Shown: positions 1 through 5,497 of the stretch, one piece after another | Position numbering within the stretch: the stretch's first letter is position 1 | Layout: each line of letters starts with the position of its first letter | Source: a virus | Length of the DNA: 21,774 bases | Virus record (IMG/VR): IMGVR_UViG_3300021115_000021 | Location: 1-21,774 of that record | Strand: one strand, 5' to 3' | The notes under the pieces: model-generated | The model's input: only the letters and a program-made list of their open reading frames with translations | Told to the model about the DNA's origin: nothing | Database searches by the model: none | Made by a program: the position numbers and the translations under genes

Positions 1-1015
1 CTTTTTTTACATCTCTAGCAATGTAGGTGCAGAATTGACCATCATCGTGTAATACTTCGAGCTTGCCCTTGTAGTCAATGCCAGTTTCTTCTTTGGTTTC
101 TCTGCGAGCAGCTTCTTCTAAAGTTTCGCCTTCTTTTTGATGACCGCCTGGTACGCACCAAGTATTAGGGTAATCCCCACCACCTGCGCCTCTGCGAATC
201 AGCAAAGTATGACCTTCGCCAGTAACAAACATAATTCCAGAAGCCCGACCTGCTGCGCCAGCATTATTGGCAACTGGAGCAACTACTTCTGGAGTCTTAG
301 CTACAAGTTCGGCTGCATCTGGCACACAATTTGGCACTTCTTTACCATTCTTTTCTTTCATGCCAATCTGGTGATAGCCTTCCCAACAAGGATCATCATC
401 TGGAATGGCTTGAGCATATTCAATTAATGAATCGCAGATTTGAGCCAATTTATCCGACATGGAAGAATCATCATCACATTTCCATTTTCTAAGGGATTTG
501 TTGATTCTGGAATCTGGATCATTAGCGGTTGCGCTGCTAGTTAGTTTTGCTTTCATGCCCTTCATGCGAGCACAGAAAGACTCTTTTCTTGAGCCGCCTT
601 CAGGCTGAGGGGCTTTTAAATGAGCACCATGTTCCTTGTTATAGGATTCACGACCTTTTTCATTTAAACCGCCATTTTTGTTTTTACCCTCTTTGGTTTC
701 CCATGCTTCTGAGTCTTGTCCAAAGCGAGGTACAGTTTGGGATTGGTCTTTAAGACCCATAATGATTTTGGCTACATCAGCCAAATCACCTTGAAATTTC
801 TTTAATTCATCTTTTTTGCCAGCACGAATGACAATTTCGTCATCTTCTTTAAATTCTGGAGTGCTGAGTGGAGTAGCTTCTTCTGGGAAATCGCCAGAGT
901 TATCTTCGCTATGCTTAATGAATTTTTTAGCCACCTCTTTTGGAATTCCGATATTGCTATGCCCTGCTAAAGCAGCATACATAGCTTTTCTTTGAGCTTC
1001 GGATTCAAATGGCAT
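1..1015 (-). CDS. Nudix-domain phage head-module protein, 3' end missing
   Basis: The frame stays open to the left edge, so about 338 N-terminal residues are visible and the C-terminus is missing. Three parts can be read. Residues 1-40 are the kind of 'SEAQRKAMYAAL' lead-in seen in phage head-region proteins. The middle has a Cys-containing stretch (SFCARMKGMKAKLT, then NDPDSRINKSLRKWKC) that I recall as DUF5872-like, followed by a GMKEKNGKEVPNCVP motif. The C-terminal part is a Nudix hydrolase domain with a complete Nudix box: GHQKEGE, seven residues, then RETKEETGI, which fits GX5EX7REUXEEXGU. Nudix enzymes hydrolyse nucleoside diphosphates linked to another moiety; the substrate here cannot be told. 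The start ATG follows an AGGG ribosome site 8 nt after the stop of the head-morphogenesis gene. I infer a virion-associated or co-expressed enzyme. Confidence 0.85.
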   Translation of the reverse strand, partial: MPFESEAQRKAMYAALAGHSNIGIPKEVAKKFIKHSEDNSGDFPEEATPLSTPEFKEDDEIVIRAGKKDELKKFQGDLADVAKIIMGLKDQSQTVPRFGQDSEAWETKEGKNKNGGLNEKGRESYNKEHGAHLKAPQPEGGSRKESFCARMKGMKAKLTSSATANDPDSRINKSLRKWKCDDDSSMSDKLAQICDSLIEYAQAIPDDDPCWEGYHQIGMKEKNGKEVPNCVPDAAELVAKTPEVVAPVANNAGAAGRASGIMFVTGEGHTLLIRRGAGGGDYPNTWCVPGGHQKEGETLEEAARRETKEETGIDYKGKLEVLHDDGQFCTYIARDVKK

Positions 1016-1023
1016 AAACTACC

Positions 1024-1824
1024 CTACGATATTTTTGATGATTGTAACGCTAGTTCACCCTTTTTTGTCAGCATTTCTTTTGGCATTTTACGCAAACTGT
1101 AAATATACTTGTAATTACACCGACAATACACTTCTTCGCCTGGCGAAGTAATGTCATCAGTATATCCATTAATTGCCTTTATGTAACCTTTTTCACTCGC
1201 CCAGTTACCACGAATGACATAAACTTTTTCATCTCTCTCTTTATGATCTTTGCGGTAGTTGTAATTAATCTGCTTCCAATGACTATGCCATTTACCAGCA
1301 ATTGCGCCATTATCAATAGCGACAATGTCATTAATATTAGAAATGAGTTTATGAGTTTGATCTATTACAACTCGCCTTTGATTAAAAGGCATTTTGGCTA
1401 AAGACTTTTTAATATTTTGCTTTTCTTTATTGCGGTCTACTGCGAGTGAACCGCCTTTAGGAATGGATGTAGCCCAACCTTCAAATCTTCTGAGCACATC
1501 TGTAATACTTTGCTCTCGATTGTATTTAATAAGGTTTGCAGAAGCCATGATTCTGCGATCCAACTCAGCCCGAAGTTTAGGCTTGAGTTTCTCAATGTCA
1601 TACTTACTGACATCTTTATTGACTAAACCACTTTTGGTGACTAAGCGAGAAAAGGCTGCATTTAAAGCCTTTTCCATTTCCCTTTGCATTTGCTCATCGG
1701 AAATTAAAGCCTTTTCCGCAGCTTCTTTGATTTTCTTGAGCCAGTTATCGACACGACTTTGGGAATCAAAGCCATGTTCAATAAAGTCATTGATAGCAGC
1801 AGTTAAGACTTCATAGAAAGTCAT
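1024..1824 (-). CDS. Phage head morphogenesis protein (Mu F / SPP1 gp7-like)
   Basis: This 266-residue protein has a long helical N-terminal half rich in Lys and Glu. Its C-terminal domain (about residues 175-250) has the pattern of minor head proteins of the Mu gpF/SPP1 gp7 family: WHSHWKQINYNYRKDH, then EKVYVIRG, then SPGEEVYCRCNYKY. The Pro-Gly-Glu...Cys-Arg-Cys motif is the family's signature. Such proteins bind the portal and are present in a few copies inside the capsid. The gene lies 8 nt after the HPRD-linker protein and 8 nt before the Nudix gene, in the same operon. In most phages it follows the portal directly; here about 3.6 kb of small genes intervene. No strong Shine-Dalgarno sequence is visible, only AAGAC. 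Confidence 0.82.
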   Translation of the reverse strand: MTFYEVLTAAINDFIEHGFDSQSRVDNWLKKIKEAAEKALISDEQMQREMEKALNAAFSRLVTKSGLVNKDVSKYDIEKLKPKLRAELDRRIMASANLIKYNREQSITDVLRRFEGWATSIPKGGSLAVDRNKEKQNIKKSLAKMPFNQRRVVIDQTHKLISNINDIVAIDNGAIAGKWHSHWKQINYNYRKDHKERDEKVYVIRGNWASEKGYIKAINGYTDDITSPGEEVYCRCNYKYIYSLRKMPKEMLTKKGELALQSSKIS

Positions 1825-1832
1825 TTGAAGTC

Positions 1833-2312
1833 TTATTTTGGATGAAAATTAAATTGATTTAACCCTATCATTTGAGATTGTCTATCTACATCAATAGGAA
1901 CTCCTTGCGACATGGTAAAACCATTTTTTTCCATAGTTTGTAAAACTTTTTTTAATTCTGGCTCTTTCCAAGTTTGACCATAAGGTATAAAAACTTTAAC
2001 TGAACCGCCACCTTCGGCAACTTTTACATTAGCTTTTATACCAAAAGATTTAATTTCACTTCTAACAGTTTCGGCTTTTAAAGTTAATTTATTGCTTGAT
2101 TTTGAGGTTTTTCCACTTGATTTGGATTTTTCAGTAGTTTTTGAACTTCCACCGCCACCAGAGGAAAACTTTCCATCATTATCTCTTGGATGTTCAGATT
2201 CTTTAAAATCAGCATCAACAGCTAAACGATAATTTTTATCTTTTAAAAGGTCTTGAGCCAAATCTCCAACAGCATTAACAAAAGTATTATTTTTTAAATT
2301 TTTAAATTTCAT
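1833..2312 (-). CDS. Small protein with HPRDxDGKF linker motif and LPD29-like C-terminal half
   Basis: The chosen ATG start gives 159 residues and overlaps the XRE gene by 11 nt; an upstream TTG at 2324 would add four residues. Residues 41-49 read HPRDNDGKF, followed by a Gly/Ser/Lys/Thr-rich linker of about 30 residues. The same motif and context (Ala-Asp-Ala, Glu-Ser, HPRD, Gly-Gly-Ser) occur in the portal protein at residues 491-499, just before its RelA/SpoT-like domain. The C-terminal half (SEIKSFGIKANVKVAEGGG, then SVKVFIPYG) resembles in pattern the N-terminal part of the LPD29-like protein encoded at 3038-3526. Function is unknown. The shared motif suggests a virion protein or cargo built on the same linker as the portal tail. 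Confidence 0.65.
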   Translation of the reverse strand: MKFKNLKNNTFVNAVGDLAQDLLKDKNYRLAVDADFKESEHPRDNDGKFSSGGGGSSKTTEKSKSSGKTSKSSNKLTLKAETVRSEIKSFGIKANVKVAEGGGSVKVFIPYGQTWKEPELKKVLQTMEKNGFTMSQGVPIDVDRQSQMIGLNQFNFHPK

Positions 2313-2511
2313 GTCTAGAACCAATCTTTAATAAAAATAATTCCCAAGCAGCAGGGTGAATACGACTTTTGCCAGTTTCGTAATTACTCCACCTAGCTTG
2401 GGTAGTATATATTAAAGATGCTGCTTTGGATTGTGATAAATCACCTCTAGCTGCAATAATTTCAGTTGTATTAGGCACGACACCATTTGTGCCACGATTT
2501 CTTTTGTTCAT
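2302..2511 (-). CDS. XRE/Cro-like helix-turn-helix regulator
   Basis: A 69-residue protein with a single helix-turn-helix domain. The stretch DLSQSKAASLIYTTQARWSN, followed by YETGKSR and HPAAWELFLLKIG, matches the short phage and plasmid XRE-type regulators in which the recognition helix is followed by W-x-x-Y/W-E-x-G. Its start overlaps the stop of the (p)ppGpp-hydrolase gene as TGATG, so translation is probably coupled. It is the only clear XRE-family regulator in the left cassette. It is therefore the obvious candidate to bind the operator-like palindromes in the cassette promoters, but that is inference. Confidence 0.75.
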   Translation of the reverse strand: MNKRNRGTNGVVPNTTEIIAARGDLSQSKAASLIYTTQARWSNYETGKSRIHPAAWELFLLKIGSRHEI

Positions 2512-3038
2512 CAAATAACAATTCTTTTATCCATTAAATCATTGAAACATTCAACCAAATAAGGGTTTTTAATATTAGCAGCATTAAAAACTCTTTCGGC
2601 AAAATCGAAATAAGCAGCTTTTCTAGCATCATCCCAAGTTACAGGCGGTCTATATAAGACATCTTGCAAGTTACAGATTTTATCAGCTACTTTAATTAAT
2701 TTGCCCTCTGGACTAATCATGCCAACCTTAACTACCTGGGCATCCTTACGAGCCATGCCACTCAAAGCAGGATCATCGCTAACCTCTTGCACAATCAATC
2801 CGATACGAGGGTTAAAGCGAGCAGAAATGTCAGCCACCGAAACCCCACAATCTTCTACTACATCGTGCAAGACCGCAGCAGCGATAACATCCTCATCAAC
2901 TACACCAGCCATAATCAACAATTGAGCCACCTCGATTGGGTGTCTAATGTAGGCAGATTCTTCCGCATCCTTCCGAACCTGCTTTCCATGCTTGTCAATC
3001 GCAAAAGCAATCGCATCCAAAATAATATCTATATTCAT
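2511..3038 (-). CDS. Small alarmone hydrolase, HD domain (Mesh1/SpoT-like)
   Basis: This 175-residue protein is nearly all HD domain, the size of stand-alone small alarmone hydrolases such as Mesh1. Visible motifs match the Rel/SpoT hydrolase signature in order: RKD at 22-24, the metal-binding His of IRHP (His33), LHDVVED (His58-Asp59 for metal, Glu62-Asp63 for catalysis) and VADKICNL (Asp119). Enzymes of this family remove the 3'-pyrophosphate of (p)ppGpp using Mn2+. Some, such as the ATfaRel antitoxin, counter toxic RelA-like synthetases. The start overlaps the LPD29-like gene as TAATG and the stop overlaps the XRE gene as TGATG, so the three are one translational unit. No synthetase domain is attached; a RelA/SpoT-like domain is found instead at the C-terminus of the portal. 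Activity and substrate are inferred from motifs only. Confidence 0.85.
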   Translation of the reverse strand: MNIDIILDAIAFAIDKHGKQVRKDAEESAYIRHPIEVAQLLIMAGVVDEDVIAAAVLHDVVEDCGVSVADISARFNPRIGLIVQEVSDDPALSGMARKDAQVVKVGMISPEGKLIKVADKICNLQDVLYRPPVTWDDARKAAYFDFAERVFNAANIKNPYLVECFNDLMDKRIVI

Positions 3039-3526
3039 TACGCAGCCTTCTGTCCTTCTACAAACTCATAGTACTGGTTTTGCATATAACCACCAGCAAA
3101 CAACTTGTAAACCAAGTGGCTGGCATACCCATTGAAACTCATATTGTAGAAACTATGAGCATCCTTGAAACTATCTGGCGCACCTTCCATACCAGAGTAA
3201 TAACCTTTCATGAACTGGTAAATCTTCTCGCCCAACTCATCACTCATTTTGTTATCAACAAAGGCATACTTCACTTGAGGAATATCATCTCTACGATTGC
3301 TTATTTCGTAAATATCTTCCATGCCATTGAAGTGACCATACTCAAACTGATTAACATAAGCAACCAAATCAGCATACTGGGCTGGTGGCAAATCTTGGAC
3401 ATAAACATGAATACTGCTGCCCATGCTGTAGCTTTTGCTACGAACACTACCAGCGATTCCTTGAGCTTTCATATAAGCCCGAATCATTTTGGCAGCACCA
3501 GCATGACTACTAATTTCTTTTTTCAT
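3038..3526 (-). CDS. LPD29-like polyvalent-protein-associated domain protein
   Basis: A 162-residue protein. Residues 10-75 (AAKMIRAYMKAQGIAGSVRS, then GSSIHVYVQDLPPAQY, then FNGMEDIYE) follow the pattern of the LPD29 domain described in large polyvalent proteins of phages and conjugative elements: an alpha helix, two strands with a Gly-Ser-Ser-Ile turn, and an acidic helix. The remainder is rich in Tyr and Gly and unassigned. It opens a three-gene translationally coupled unit with the alarmone hydrolase and the XRE regulator. A CACGAAAGGA leader lies 6 nt before the ATG, and a GC-rich UUCG hairpin sits just upstream of it. Biochemical role is unknown. The family call rests on pattern resemblance only. 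Confidence 0.6.
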   Translation of the reverse strand: MKKEISSHAGAAKMIRAYMKAQGIAGSVRSKSYSMGSSIHVYVQDLPPAQYADLVAYVNQFEYGHFNGMEDIYEISNRRDDIPQVKYAFVDNKMSDELGEKIYQFMKGYYSGMEGAPDSFKDAHSFYNMSFNGYASHLVYKLFAGGYMQNQYYEFVEGQKAA

Positions 3527-3532
3527 TTTGAT

Positions 3533-3558
3533 TCCTTTCGTGAAGCCCCCGAAGGGGC
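3533..3558 (-). promoter_or_regulatory. UUCG hairpin followed by CACGAAAGGA leader
   Basis: On the minus strand a 5-bp GCCCC/GGGGC stem with a TTCG loop (3545-3558) is followed after two T residues by CACGAAAGGA (3533-3542) and the ATG of the LPD29-like gene. The stem is strong but lacks a real T-tract, so it is more likely an mRNA stability, processing or attenuating element than a complete terminator. Confidence 0.5.
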
Positions 3559-3563
3559 ATTAA

Positions 3564-3896
3564 TCAATCCATCCAACCATCGTAATACTCACCGACAATC
3601 CCATTAGCAGCCAAGAATTCCAAAGCAGGAGCAACTGATTTCGCAGCAGCCACATTTCCCTGAACAAAGCTACAAGGCACAATGCTTTTTTCTACAACAT
3701 TTCTTTTTCCTTTGCCCAAGTAGTAAATCCGAATCGCTTTGCCACCGCAGCAGCTACCGACATCCTCACCGCCATTGTCCAACCAGCTTTGATACCAGAC
3801 AGACTCAGCAGCTTTGATATAGGGCATTTTTTCAACCAAGTCAGCATCCTGGTATGCCATGACTTTTTTGCCAGCCCAGATTTCAACTTCTTTCAT
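3564..3896 (-). CDS. Hypothetical phage protein
   Basis: A 110-residue soluble protein that I do not recognise. It has a Cys-Cys pair in a Gly-rich turn (GSCCGGKAIRIYYLGKGKR) and a C-terminal YYDGWMD. It is the first gene behind the leftmost class I promoter (P1) and has the CACGAAAGGA leader 5 nt before its ATG. Both the promoter and the leader argue that it is a real, early-expressed gene. No membrane segment or signal peptide is seen. Confidence 0.7.
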   Translation of the reverse strand: MKEVEIWAGKKVMAYQDADLVEKMPYIKAAESVWYQSWLDNGGEDVGSCCGGKAIRIYYLGKGKRNVVEKSIVPCSFVQGNVAAAKSVAPALEFLAANGIVGEYYDGWMD

Positions 3897-3901
3897 AATT
3901 T

Positions 3902-3957
3902 TCCTTTCGTGGTTAATTACTACACTTTCAGTATATACCTATTAGGTATTAATGCAA
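3902..3957 (-). promoter_or_regulatory. Class I promoter P1 with perfect operator palindrome and CACGAAAGGA leader
   Basis: Read on the minus strand: -35 TTGCAT (3952-3957), a 16-bp spacer, -10 TATACT (3930-3935), then a leader ending in AACCACGAAAGGA. The spacer holds a 15-bp perfect palindrome, ATACCTATTAGGTAT (3935-3949). A dyad between -35 and -10 is the classical position of a repressor operator. The leader from AGTGTAGTA onward is nearly the same as that of P3 on the plus strand. Confidence 0.7.
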
Positions 3958-3985
3958 CAACTTTTTTAGGGTTGTTGCATTTTTG
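3951..3985 (+). terminator. Possible terminator hairpin or dyad
   Basis: An 11-bp perfect stem (AATGCAACAAC at 3951-3961 with GTTGTTGCATT at 3971-3981) has a 9-nt loop and is followed on the plus strand by TTTTGC. It has the shape of a Rho-independent terminator for plus-strand transcription, though no plus-strand gene precedes it. Its left arm covers the -35 box of P1 on the other strand, so it may equally be a regulatory dyad. Confidence 0.4.
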
Positions 3986-4228
3986 CTACTTCAGCATTTC
4001 CTTCATAAAAGATGCTTTCTTGGCATCCAATTCTTTGATATTCAACTTGCAATCTTCACAATCGCAGGGAATAACATCATTTTTGGCAGCTTGTCGAATT
4101 TCAGCCATAGTATCAAAACCTCGAACATGGACTAAATCATCTGAAAATCTAAAGCCGAATGGCAACCAGAGCATATAGGCATCGCCATCTGCATCTACAT
4201 CACGAGTAACATCTAATTGGTATTTCAT
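3986..4228 (-). CDS. Hypothetical acidic protein with CDCEDC motif
   Basis: An 80-residue protein of unknown function. It has an acidic stretch (DVDADGDAY) near the N-terminus and a Cys-rich motif, PCDCEDCKLN, near the C-terminus that might bind a metal, though only three cysteines are present. The ATG at 4228 is chosen because a CACGAAAGGA leader with AAAGGAG stands 6 nt upstream; an open extension to 4330 lacks any ribosome site. It follows the 4254-4451 gene by 25 nt and is probably cotranscribed from P2. Confidence 0.68.
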   Translation of the reverse strand: MKYQLDVTRDVDADGDAYMLWLPFGFRFSDDLVHVRGFDTMAEIRQAAKNDVIPCDCEDCKLNIKELDAKKASFMKEMLK

Positions 4229-4234
4229 AACAAC

Positions 4235-4244
4235 TCCTTTCGTG
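4235..4244 (-). promoter_or_regulatory. CACGAAAGGA leader copy, intercistronic
   Basis: This copy lies between two cotranscribed minus-strand genes, preceded by TAGTTCAAC. That resembles the promoter-proximal leaders, although no promoter is needed here. Confidence 0.6.
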
Positions 4245-4253
4245 GTTGAACTA

Positions 4254-4451
4254 CTAGAAAAACTTAGAAACCCGATACTCGATACCATCGAGCATATATT
4301 CAATATCAAGGGCTGCTGGCTCTGCTTCAAAGAACTTCAAAGCACTAGAAGCAACATAGCCCTGCCGACCCTCAAGAACTGGCAGACCATTGCGAACTAC
4401 AGCAACTTTTTGATAAGAACCAAAGCATTTTTTGGCAATCAAGAGGTTCAT
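4254..4451 (-). CDS. Hypothetical small protein
   Basis: A 65-residue protein that I do not recognise. It has alternating hydrophobic and charged segments (MNLLIAKKCFGSYQKVAVV, then GIEYRVSKFF), probably a small beta-rich domain. It is the first gene after class I promoter P2 and has the CACGAAAGGA leader 6 nt before its ATG. The gene pair 4451 to 3986 forms a short operon divergent from the plus-strand genes starting at 4636. Confidence 0.65.
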   Translation of the reverse strand: MNLLIAKKCFGSYQKVAVVRNGLPVLEGRQGYVASSALKFFEAEPAALDIEYMLDGIEYRVSKFF

Positions 4452-4457
4452 TTTTTA

Positions 4458-4515
4458 TCCTTTCGTGAGAGTTAATGAACAATTTAATATTATGCCTATT
4501 TAGCATCAATGTCAA
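4458..4515 (-). promoter_or_regulatory. Class I promoter P2 with operator-like dyad
   Basis: On the minus strand: a perfect -35 TTGACA (4510-4515), a 17-bp spacer and -10 TAATAT (4487-4492). The spacer contains an imperfect version of the P1 palindrome: plus-strand ATGCCTATTTAGCAT at 4492-4506, with five of seven arm positions paired. The leader carries CACGAAAGGA at 4458-4467. Confidence 0.72.
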
Positions 4516-4571
4516 ATCTATTTACCTAAAGTGTTGTTTTTGCACAAATACAACAAATAGTGAAATAGTCC

Positions 4572-4628
4572 TTGTGCCTATACCTAATAAGCATTAATAT
4601 GTAAGTGTAGTAGTTAATCACGAAAGGA
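4572..4628 (+). promoter_or_regulatory. Class I promoter P3 with operator-like dyad
   Basis: On the plus strand: -35 TTGTGC (4572-4577), a 17-bp spacer and -10 TAATAT (4595-4600). The spacer contains ATACCTAATAAGCAT (4580-4594), the third member of the dyad family (five of seven arm positions paired). The leader has GTGTAGTA and ends in CACGAAAGGA (4619-4628). P2 and P3 diverge, about 56 bp apart between their -35 boxes. Confidence 0.7.
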
Positions 4629-4635
4629 GTTTGAA

Positions 4636-4782
4636 ATGAGTTTGCCTTTGTATGGATATGAGGTTTTCAGTATTGCCCAAGCCCAAGGGATTTTGATCTT
4701 GGCTTTGGCAAAAGGTCAAATGGGCAGGGCTGCTGCTGCTAGGGCAGTTATCCAGCAATTTCAAGAAAGGAGTGCAGCATGA
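4636..4782 (+). CDS. Hypothetical small Ala/Gln-rich protein
   Basis: A 48-residue protein of unknown function, mostly helical (FSIAQAQGILILALAKG, then Ala-rich, then VIQQFQERSAA). It is the first gene behind promoter P3, with AAAGGAG 7 nt before the ATG. Its stop overlaps the next start as ATGA, which supports it as a real coupled gene. The hydrophobic stretch at residues 18-26 is too short for a confident membrane segment. Confidence 0.65.
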   Translation: MSLPLYGYEVFSIAQAQGILILALAKGQMGRAAAARAVIQQFQERSAA

Positions 4783-5009
4783 GTCAGGAAATGTATGGTT
4801 GCGACATTGAGCAGTTTATAGCGCAGATCAGATCATCAGCCAGCTACAAGTTGGGTGGGGCTGGTATTGTTGTTGCTGGTCTTATGAGTGATGCTCAAGA
4901 GGAATTGGCTGTGGGTGCGAATGAGAGAGCCAGACAGAGTTTGAACAGAGCCAAAGCGATTTTGTTTGAAATCATGGATGGCAATATGATTTTGGAAGTT
5001 CCAAGATAA
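4779..5009 (+). CDS. Hypothetical helical protein
   Basis: A 76-residue protein that I do not recognise. A Gly/Val/Ala stretch (KLGGAGIVVAGLMSDAQEEL) is followed by an amphipathic helix with Arg and Ala (ANERARQSLNRAKAILFEIM). The start has a strong AAAGGAG inside the end of the preceding gene and overlaps its stop as ATGA. It is the second gene of the P3 operon. Confidence 0.68.
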   Translation: MSQEMYGCDIEQFIAQIRSSASYKLGGAGIVVAGLMSDAQEELAVGANERARQSLNRAKAILFEIMDGNMILEVPR

Positions 5010-5010
5010 C

Positions 5011-5020
5011 CACGAAAGGG
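5011..5020 (+). promoter_or_regulatory. CACGAAAGGG leader copy, intercistronic
   Basis: This copy follows the stop codon of the preceding gene by one nucleotide (TAA-C-CACGAAAGGG) and ends 5 nt before the ATG of the next gene. Confidence 0.6.
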
Positions 5021-5025
5021 AAATC

Positions 5026-5208
5026 ATGTCAGTCAAATATTTTGTTGAAAGTTCGAAAGTTGATTATGACGATTGTTTGGAGTATTTCATTCTTTATAGC
5101 GGATTCTCAAAAGAAGATGCTATTTCTGAGTTTGATTCCAATAACAATCCAGAGTGCGCTGCTTACATTAGTGAATTGTGCTCGGATGTAGAAGTAGTTT
5201 ACGAGTAA
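5026..5208 (+). CDS. Hypothetical acidic small protein
   Basis: A 60-residue strongly acidic protein (many Asp and Glu, few basic residues) of unknown function. Small acidic early phage proteins are often inhibitors or DNA mimics, but nothing in the sequence proves this. It closes the P3 operon: a Rho-independent terminator starts 17 nt after its stop. Confidence 0.66.
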   Translation: MSVKYFVESSKVDYDDCLEYFILYSGFSKEDAISEFDSNNNPECAAYISELCSDVEVVYE

Positions 5209-5224
5209 AAATTCCTACTATTAC

Positions 5225-5246
5225 AAGCCCTTTCGAGGGCTTTTTG
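5225..5246 (+). terminator. Rho-independent terminator
   Basis: A 7-bp stem (AAGCCCT at 5225-5231 with AGGGCTT at 5236-5242) with a TTCG tetraloop is followed by a run of T residues. It ends the P3 operon. Confidence 0.88.
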
Positions 5247-5278
5247 TTATATGATAAAATGAATTGAAAGGGCAATAT

Positions 5279-5497
5279 ATGAAAATTGGTAACTACGAAA
5301 TCAGTCCATCAGCAATCTTCTATGTAACCGCAGAAGATGGTTTGCCTGTATCGGTTAATGCTGGCAAAGATATTCCTATGTCAGCAATCTGGATTAATGG
5401 TGAACCAAAAGAATTCAATATGAAAGATGAATTCTTATTGCCAAGCAATGCTAAAGTTTTTCAAGCCTTAGTAATGGATTCCCAAGCTGCATCATAA
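5279..5497 (+). CDS. Hypothetical small protein, converging on the portal gene
   Basis: A 72-residue protein that I do not recognise (MKIGNYEISPSAIFYVTAED at the N-terminus). The ATG at 5279 is preferred over an upstream TTG at 5264 because GAAAGGG lies at a normal distance before it. It starts 32 nt after the terminator, so it needs its own promoter; a TATGAT-like -10 is present near 5248 but no good -35 is visible. Its last 37 nt overlap the 3' end of the portal gene on the other strand, so the two transcripts are antisense at their ends. Confidence 0.6.
   Translation: MKIGNYEISPSAIFYVTAEDGLPVSVNAGKDIPMSAIWINGEPKEFNMKDEFLLPSNAKVFQALVMDSQAAS

Noticed and set aside
1394-1816. 140-codon plus-strand open frame
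   Set aside because: It lies opposite the head-morphogenesis gene, has no ribosome site and no family pattern; it is a shadow of the real gene.
2511-3038. HD protein considered as a deoxynucleotidase or CRISPR-Cas3-type HD nuclease
   Set aside because: The RKD, HDxxED and ADKxxNL set is specific to the Rel/SpoT/Mesh1 hydrolase group.
3080-3607. 175-codon plus-strand open frame
   Set aside because: It is antisense to the LPD29-like gene, which has the leader motif and coupled neighbours; the translated sequence looks random.
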